DNA of 64,000 bases from Neorhizobium lilium (GTDB lineage Bacteria; Pseudomonadota; Alphaproteobacteria; Rhizobiales; Rhizobiaceae): positions 248,001 to 312,000 of the forward strand of contig NZ_SBIP01000002.1 in NCBI RefSeq assembly GCF_004053875.1. The letters are read 5' to 3'. The notes below the pieces were generated by a model. It was not told the DNA's origin, ran no database searches, and saw only the letters and a list, made by a program, of their open reading frames with translations. How positions within the stretch are numbered: the first letter of the stretch is position 1; every line of letters starts with the position of its first letter. The translations under genes were made by a program, and so were the position numbers. This document shows positions 59,268 through 64,000 of the stretch, in pieces.

Positions 59268-59731
59268 CAGCGTTTCACCGAACCGGTTGTATTGGAATCA
59301 AGCGTGGTCCGCCGCGCCGCCGGAACCGGAGGCTTTGCGGGCGGCTTGGCCTTGGCTGCAGCGACGCCCTTGAGAGCCGCAGCAACTTCGCTGTCCTTGC
59401 CGGCAATGATGTCCTCGATCGTCGTCTCCGGCTGCGGCAGTTGAGACCGCAGCATGGGGAGTTCCTTGGGCATGGCGAGCTGCGTGGTTTCGGTCGAAGC
59501 GAGGCTCAGTTCCGAGTTGTAGAGATTGGTCAGGCGATGCAGCCGGTTTGGCTGGGTCAGCAGCGCCCAGTCGGCCTTCAGCAGGTCGATCGTATCCTTC
59601 TCAAGCTTGATCTCCGTTTCCAGCCGCCGCACTTCAGACAGCTTCTGGTCTGCGCGATGCTTGATGGAATAGGTGACCACGGCGGTCGCGGTCATGACGC
59701 CGATCAAAACGAGATCGAAGCTCCTGAGCAT
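59267..59731 (-). CDS. ftsL: Divisome protein FtsL
   Basis: 154-residue bitopic protein at the FtsL position, between rsmH and ftsI. It has a short cytoplasmic tail, one transmembrane segment (FDLVLIGVMTATAVVTYS) and a coiled coil (LSEVRRLETEIKLEKDTIDLLKADWALLTQPNRLHRLTN). A low-complexity Ala/Pro/Lys-rich tail extends beyond the usual FtsL length. Sequence conservation is low in this family, so the call rests on position and topology. Start is two bases from the rsmH stop. Confidence 0.88.
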   Translation of the reverse strand: MLRSFDLVLIGVMTATAVVTYSIKHRADQKLSEVRRLETEIKLEKDTIDLLKADWALLTQPNRLHRLTNLYNSELSLASTETTQLAMPKELPMLRSQLPQPETTIEDIIAGKDSEVAAALKGVAAAKAKPPAKPPVPAARRTTLDSNTTGSVKR

Positions 59732-59733
59732 GT

Positions 59734-60759
59734 TTAAGCTCCCATCTTTGCAAGGCTGGCGAGATCGGGAAGGTCGAAGATCGACATGTCCGCTGCGCGG
59801 GGGGCACTTTGCGTGCGCAAGCCTGCGCGCAGCTTGGCAGAGCGCGCGCGCGGATTTATTTCTGCTTCCGCTTCGCTGGCGTGCACGACGCCCTTGCCCA
59901 ACGGCTCGAAAGTGGCGGGCTTTGCCTCGACCATGGGCAGGTGGCGCGAGCCGGAGACCTTGCCGGAGCGATCCGCGAAGAACTGCTTTACGATTCGGTC
60001 TTCCAAGGAGTGGAAGGTGACGACGACCAGCCGGCCGCCGGGCTTCAACGCCTGCTCGGCAGCAAACAGCGCCTGCGCCAGCTCGGCGAGCTCGTCGTTG
60101 ACGAAAATCCGCAGCGCCTGGAAAACGCGGGTGGCGGGATGGATCTTGTCCTTCGCCTTGCGCGGATTGACCGTCTCGATCAGGTTGGCGAGGTCTCGCG
60201 TCGTGGCAAAAGGCTCGCTGACGCGGCGCTTTTCGATGGCGCGGGCAATTCGGCCGGAATGCTTCTCTTCGCCGAGAAAGCCGAAAATGCGGGTAAGATC
60301 GCTGACCTTGGCGCGATTGACTACATCGGCGGCGGAAACACCGCTGCGCGACATGCGCATGTCGAGCGGCCCGTTTCTTTGGAAGGAGAAACCGCGGTCG
60401 GCCTCGTCGATCTGCATGGAGGAAACGCCGATATCGAGCACAACGCCATCGAGCCCCTCGGCCGGCGCATGCTGAGCAAGATCGGAAAACTGGGCGGCGA
60501 CAAGGGAAAGCTTACCGGCGTAATGTTCGACAAGCGCCTGACCAGCGGAAATAGCATTCGGATCACGATCGAGCGCGATGATCGTCGCGCCGGCATCCAG
60601 AAGCGCGGAACTGTACCCGCCTGCCCCGAACGTTCCGTCGAGAATGATTTTGCCTTCGGAGGGCTCAAGGGCATCAATGACCTCCCGCAGGAGAACCGGA
60701 ATGTGACGAGCCGGTCCGCCTTCTGGCTCGGTGATTGCCTCGCCTGGATTCGCCGTCAT
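59734..60759 (-). CDS. rsmH: 16S rRNA (cytosine-1402-N4)-methyltransferase
   Basis: 341-residue SAM-dependent methyltransferase of 16S rRNA. Characteristic parts are [14 protein letters not shown], motif [56 protein letters not shown], and the long conserved block [21 protein letters not shown] ending [16 protein letters not shown] at 60759 is 14 bases after mraZ; a longer in-frame stretch to 61383 is antisense-frame sequence of mraZ and its leader and is rejected. Confidence 0.95.
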   Translation of the reverse strand: MTANPGEAITEPEGGPARHIPVLLREVIDALEPSEGKIILDGTFGAGGYSSALLDAGATIIALDRDPNAISAGQALVEHYAGKLSLVAAQFSDLAQHAPAEGLDGVVLDIGVSSMQIDEADRGFSFQRNGPLDMRMSRSGVSAADVVNRAKVSDLTRIFGFLGEEKHSGRIARAIEKRRVSEPFATTRDLANLIETVNPRKAKDKIHPATRVFQALRIFVNDELAELAQALFAAEQALKPGGRLVVVTFHSLEDRIVKQFFADRSGKVSGSRHLPMVEAKPATFEPLGKGVVHASEAEAEINPRARSAKLRAGLRTQSAPRAADMSIFDLPDLASLAKMGA

Positions 60760-60773
60760 CCCGTTCCCCTGTG

Positions 60774-61208
60774 CTAGGCGGGACGCAAACTCAAGCGCCC
60801 CTGTCTCGCTGCTGCCTGCGCCTCGTGAAACGCCTGCGGCTGCCAAAGCTGAAAATGATCCGAGCGCCCGACAAAGGTCACGTCCGAACTGATTCCCGTG
60901 AAGTCGCGGATGAAATCCGTGACCATCAGCCGGCCCTCCGCATCGAGCCTCATGAAGAGGCCGCCGCCGTGAACCAGCAGCGACATCCGGTTCGCTTCCG
61001 GCGAAAACGGATCGACGGAAGCGATCTGCCTCTCGTAACGATCGAGCAGATCCGGACCGCCGACGCTGATCGCCGGATAGATGAAATCCTGGAGACAATA
61101 AAGCTCCTGAACTCCACGCTCCGAAAGCGCCGAACGGAATGCCGCCGGCACGGATACCCGCCCCTTCGCATCGATCTTGTTCGTCGCATTCGACAGGAAG
61201 CGGCTCAT
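60774..61208 (-). CDS. mraZ: Transcriptional regulator MraZ
   Basis: 144-residue protein with two SpoVT/AbrB-type domains ([19 protein letters not shown] and [19 protein letters not shown]) that forms ring oligomers and regulates the dcw cluster by binding TGGG-type direct repeats upstream of itself. ATG at 61208 gives the usual [16 protein letters not shown] start; other ATGs a few codons upstream are possible. A regularly spaced TGGGN array lies 165-200 bases upstream and is the likely autoregulatory site. It is the first gene of the cluster. Confidence 0.95.
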   Translation of the reverse strand: MSRFLSNATNKIDAKGRVSVPAAFRSALSERGVQELYCLQDFIYPAISVGGPDLLDRYERQIASVDPFSPEANRMSLLVHGGGLFMRLDAEGRLMVTDFIRDFTGISSDVTFVGRSDHFQLWQPQAFHEAQAAARQGRLSLRPA

Positions 61209-61372
61209 CACGCCAGACATCCGCTCCGTTGAAAATCCGACCGGAATAATTCCGGACCGAAAACACAGCCCCAGACACGGCTTCGCCATCCGGATGGACG
61301 CAAATCCTTCCGGCTGCAGCGCCGAAACTCTGGGATTTTTGGGCGGTCATTCGCCCTTGTGCAGTGCGATCT

Positions 61373-61407
61373 TGGGATACCATGGGACCATATGGGCGTC
61401 AATGGGA
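61373..61407. promoter_or_regulatory. Four TGGGN direct repeats, candidate MraZ operator
   Basis: TGGGA at 61373, TGGGA at 61383, TGGGC at 61393 and TGGGA at 61403: four copies at an exact 10-bp period on the plus strand, between rnpB and mraZ. MraZ in other bacteria binds TGGGN-N5 repeats, so this fits its site. Two further copies (61331 and 61340) lie closer to the gene but nine bases apart. Confidence 0.75.
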
Positions 61408-61646
61408 ACAGCCCCGCTAGCCGTACCCAAACTGCACATATTTATGAGGTGTTAAGTTTAACAAAGGGTTATCGCCACATGCGGAGAAACTGGCTCCAGC
61501 CTCCTTTTCAAGCTGCATTTGGATGTCTCGTAAGCGGCTGCAGCTGCGACAAATTTCGCTATCGCTTATATACGCAGCGAAGATTCAGCGGCGCCCGGAG
61601 CGCACGCCTGGATTGTCTAAAATCGATGCACACTCAGAAAAGTAAA
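61408..61646. other. Spacer upstream of the mraZ operator, with GTTAA inverted repeat
   Basis: It should contain the dcw cluster promoter and the 3' flank of rnpB. GTTAA and TTAAC flank two central bases at 61451-61462. I could not identify a convincing -35/-10 pair or an intrinsic terminator for rnpB. No gene was recognised. Confidence 0.45.
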
Positions 61647-62085
61647 TCGCCAGTCGGCCTGTAAGCCGGGTTCTGTATGGCCCCGATGCAAGCACCGGAA
61701 CGTGGCAGCCATTCATCTGGGACGATATTTGCATACCGCCTCACGCAACCCACCCGGATGACTGGCCCGGAAACAGGCCTGAGCCCCGCTTGCGCGGAGG
61801 TTCGCGTCATCCCTATTCGGTCTTGCTCCCGGTGGGGTTTACCGTGCCGCCGCTGTTGCCAGAGGCGCGGTGGGCTCTTACCCCACCCTTTCACCCTTAC
61901 CCCGTCATCCTGGTCGCTTCGTAAGAAGCGGAATGCGAGGCGGTTTGCTTTCTGTGGCACTTTCCCTAGGGTCGCCCCCGCCGGACGTTATCCGGCACCG
62001 TGTTTCCGTGGAGCCCGGACTTTCCTCACCTCACCGCCTTTCGGCATTGGTAAAGCGCGGCTGCCCGGCCGACTGGCAGGGGCTC
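61647..62085 (-). ncRNA. rnpB: RNase P RNA (type A)
   Basis: Catalytic RNA that matures tRNA 5' ends. On the minus strand the molecule opens with GCCAGTCGGCC-type bases that pair with the 3' end to form P1 (plus 62067-62077 with 61649-61659). The universally conserved GAGGAAAGTCCGGGCTC is at plus 62010-62027, the internal loop CCACAGAAAG at about 61950, and the 3' conserved ACAGAACCCGGCTTAC at plus 61661-61676. Two GC-rich variable stems lie between. It is adjacent to the dcw cluster. Ends are accurate to a few bases. Confidence 0.95.
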
Positions 62086-62123
62086 CATAACGGAGACGGC
62101 CGGTGAAGGCTATAGGGGTGACG

Positions 62124-63323
62124 TCAAATATAGTCGGCGTGGAAATCGGTCAGAGGCTTGTAGGCATCGTCTACGATTTGGCCATGGAAAATCAGTTCGG
62201 CCCCGAGCCGGCCGATTTCGTCCGAACTCTTCGCAGCCGCGCCGCAGCCACCGGTGACGATACCGATTCGGTCATTGCCGCTCATGGCGATCGCAGGATA
62301 GCCGGTTGGGGTAAACGAGGTGACGCAAGCGGCCATCGACGAGCGCGACAGATCCAGGCTCGGCATCAACTGCCCCATGACGCGGGTAAGATGGGCCTTC
62401 GTGCTTTCACGCCCGCCCGATCGGAACCAGGCCCGAACATCCGCCTCACGCTCAAGCAGCAAATCGTCCGGATCTCCGCCGATCTTCAGGTAAAGCTTTC
62501 CGTCCGGATAACGAACCGGCGGAAGCAGATAGATGCCGTCCTCTTCCTCGTTCCATTTCCAGATCAGCGACGGCACCTGCCCCATGCCGTCCACACGAGA
62601 TTGATCGAGCTCGAAGAAGGCCACAGTGCGGGCACGAACCTCCAGATCGAGACGAGCGCCCAAAAGGTTCTCGTTGATCGAGAAGCCACCCGCCGCAACC
62701 AGCACTCGGTCCGCGCGGTAGCTCTGCCCCTCGGCCGTCGTGACTGTGACTGAGTCGCCATCCTGGCGAACGGACGAGACGGTCTCAGAAATAACGGTCG
62801 TGCCGTGCCGCTCCGCCAGCAACGACTGCGCCTGCACCAGCCGTCGCGGGTTGATGTAGCCGGCATTGCGTCCTTCCCACACGCCTTCGCTGGATGCGGG
62901 AAAGGCGAAAAAGGGAAACTGTTCCTCAAGCTGGCCGCTCTGCAGCGTTTCCGTCTCGACACCGAGCTTGCCGGCGGCATCAAGGACGTTGCCGACATAT
63001 GATGGTTGACCAGCCCGGCGTTCCGGCCCGGCAATCAGGCAACCGGTTTCATGATAGAAATCGACTCCGCTTTTTGCAGCGATCTGGCCGTAGCGTGCGA
63101 TCGAGCGGTTGGCGAGTCGCGCCCAGACGGGATTGCGGTCGATCGTCCTGGTGATGCGCGCTTCGTCGTAATGGCCTGCAAACACGCCCTCATGGCGGCT
63201 GTAGTCGGCCGCTTCGTCCGGACCGATCAGTGCGACGCCGTCGGTCCATTGGCTCAGGTGGCGGGCTGCCGCGGCACCCATCATGCCCTTGCCGATGATG
63301 ATGTATTTGAACCGCGCCGCCAT
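62124..63323 (-). CDS. FAD-dependent oxidoreductase (D-amino acid oxidase family)
   Basis: 399-residue flavoenzyme of the DAO family, which includes sarcosine and other N-methyl or D-amino acid oxidases. The FAD-binding glycine motif is YIIIGKGMMGAAAARHLS, followed by ARITRTIDRNPVWARLANRSI and the substrate-domain EGVWEGRNAGYINPRRLVQAQSLLAERHG. The C-terminal FAD-contacting loop is FTPTGYPAIAMSGNDRIGIVTGGCGAAAKSSDEIGRL. ATG at 63323 gives a normal N-terminus; the longer frame to 63368 overlaps the amidase end. It is downstream of the amidase gene by 41 bp. The amine substrate is unknown. Confidence 0.87.
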   Translation of the reverse strand: MAARFKYIIIGKGMMGAAAARHLSQWTDGVALIGPDEAADYSRHEGVFAGHYDEARITRTIDRNPVWARLANRSIARYGQIAAKSGVDFYHETGCLIAGPERRAGQPSYVGNVLDAAGKLGVETETLQSGQLEEQFPFFAFPASSEGVWEGRNAGYINPRRLVQAQSLLAERHGTTVISETVSSVRQDGDSVTVTTAEGQSYRADRVLVAAGGFSINENLLGARLDLEVRARTVAFFELDQSRVDGMGQVPSLIWKWNEEEDGIYLLPPVRYPDGKLYLKIGGDPDDLLLEREADVRAWFRSGGRESTKAHLTRVMGQLMPSLDLSRSSMAACVTSFTPTGYPAIAMSGNDRIGIVTGGCGAAAKSSDEIGRLGAELIFHGQIVDDAYKPLTDFHADYI

Positions 63324-63364
63324 GCCGCTACCCGTCGCTCGATGGAAATATGGCTGCACAGACG

Positions 63365-64000
63365 TCAACGCTGGCTGAACTTGGGCAAGGCGCCGAGCAA
63401 CCGGTGCAGGGTGTCTATCGTGGAGAAATCGGCAGCCCCGTCAATAAGGCTCGGGCGAAAATGCCGCTGAAAGGCTTCGACCACGCCTTTCGTTTTTTCA
63501 CAGAACTCGCCTGTGACTTCAATTCCATACCCATAAAGCGCAAGCATGCCCTGAAGCGCTTCCACCGGCTGGCCGTGGTCGCCGTACTGAAAAAACCGGC
63601 CGCCTCTGATTTGCGTCGGCTCAATCCAGTGGCCGACACCGTCAAGGTACAAGTTGTGCCATGGGAAATTCTCACCCGGATCGACTTTACGGACCGGGGC
63701 TACATCAGAATGAGCGAGCACCCTTTCCGGGGCAATGGACCAGCGTTCGCTGCAGTCCCGACACAATTGAGCGACGGCATTGATTTGCGCTTCGGGGAAA
63801 TCCGGCAGCCCGCCAGGATGCCCCGCATTCGCGATCTCAATGCCGATCGAACAGGAATTGATGTCGTCTTCGCCGGCCCAGAAGCTCTTGCCCGCGTGCC
63901 ATGCACGCCGTTCCTCCGGCACGAGTTGCAGCAGGCGGCCGTCTTCATAAACGAAGTAGTGGCTGGAAACCTGGCTTTCCTCATTGCACAACCAAGCAAG
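63365..64000 (-). CDS. AmpD-like N-acetylmuramoyl-L-alanine amidase (5' end outside window)
   Basis: Zinc amidase of the Amidase_2 family that cleaves the bond between MurNAc and L-Ala in recycled or cell-wall muropeptides. About 211 codons are visible; the start lies beyond the right edge. Visible are SSHYFVYEDGRLLQLVPEERRAWHAGKSFW with one zinc His, IGIEIANAGHPGG, and the second zinc region LAHSDVAPVRKVDPGENFPW. A peptidoglycan-binding segment (EALQGMLALYGYGIEVTGEFCEKTKGVVEAFQRHF) forms the C-terminus, as in AmiD-type proteins. Confidence 0.92.
   Translation of the reverse strand, partial: LAWLCNEESQVSSHYFVYEDGRLLQLVPEERRAWHAGKSFWAGEDDINSCSIGIEIANAGHPGGLPDFPEAQINAVAQLCRDCSERWSIAPERVLAHSDVAPVRKVDPGENFPWHNLYLDGVGHWIEPTQIRGGRFFQYGDHGQPVEALQGMLALYGYGIEVTGEFCEKTKGVVEAFQRHFRPSLIDGAADFSTIDTLHRLLGALPKFSQR

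Noticed and set aside
59734-61383. A 549-codon extended version of rsmH
   Set aside because: The extra N-terminal part is the shifted frame of mraZ; rsmH similarity starts at the ATG at 60759.
61373-61407. Regular 10-bp repeats as a CRISPR-like or satellite array
   Set aside because: Only five bases repeat and only four times; position before mraZ fits an operator far better.
61387-61664. Short plus-strand open frames between mraZ and rnpB
   Set aside because: They overlap the operator array, lack ribosome-binding sites and have no resemblance to proteins.

Overview
The window is a chromosomal stretch of an alphaproteobacterium, almost certainly a member of the Rhizobiales and most likely the Rhizobiaceae. 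The grounds are a two-piece, circularly permuted tmRNA gene with an Ala-Asn-Asp-Asn-Asn type tag, an alphaproteobacterial SspB adaptor beside it, an FtsZ with a very long linker ending in the [11 protein letters not shown] peptide, DUF4169 and DUF1127-like small proteins, and a dcw (division and cell wall) cluster ordered as in rhizobia. Local GC is mostly about 55-60 percent where I counted it. No genus can be named safely.

Layout. 1-4078: hflC (cut by the window edge), hflK, folA and thyA on the minus strand, then a lone extended SDR-type epimerase. 4222-5748: permuted tmRNA, sspB, a DUF4169 protein and a ribbon-helix-helix protein with an inverted repeat just before its start. 5782-12118: a large AsmA-like protein, a D-lactate-dehydrogenase-type flavoprotein, a hexapeptide acyltransferase and a SnoaL-like protein. 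12141-16528: an RND efflux pump (membrane fusion protein plus inner-membrane pump) with a near-perfect 18-bp palindrome upstream. 16782-28322: uvrD-type helicase, M20 amidohydrolase, Tlde1/DUF2778-type L,D-transpeptidase-like protein, pncA, azlCD, an Xaa-Pro aminopeptidase, a small DUF1127-like protein, prmA and a SCO protein. 28665-32822: an MCP with a CheR-docking tail and its cheW, a small secreted protein, creA and a DnaQ-like exonuclease. 32880-34620: a sharply bounded AT-rich patch holding a TerB-like/BRCT gene and the 3' 40 percent of ligA. 34620-39775: the rest of ligA, recN, bamD and lpxC.

40131-61208 is the dcw cluster, read on the minus strand from mraZ: mraZ-rsmH-ftsL-ftsI-murE-murF-mraY-murD-ftsW-murG-murC-murB, two small membrane proteins, an opposite-strand MFS transporter that splits the cluster, then ddlB-ftsQ-ftsA-ftsZ. 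Genes overlap by 1-4 nt or lie within a few bases through most of it, so translation is probably coupled. Together they make lipid II (MurB-F, Ddl, MraY, MurG), polymerise it at the septum (FtsW, FtsI, FtsL, FtsQ) and build the Z-ring (FtsZ, FtsA). Upstream lies a four-copy TGGGN array at exactly 10-bp spacing that fits an MraZ operator, then the RNase P RNA gene, a FAD-dependent oxidoreductase and an AmpD-like amidase cut by the right edge.

Most of the window is housekeeping sequence. The least ordinary features are the mosaic ligA with its tail-to-tail BRCT neighbour, the MFS gene inside the dcw cluster, and several well-formed but unassigned operator-like palindromes. I saw no insertion sequence, integrase, CRISPR array or tRNA.
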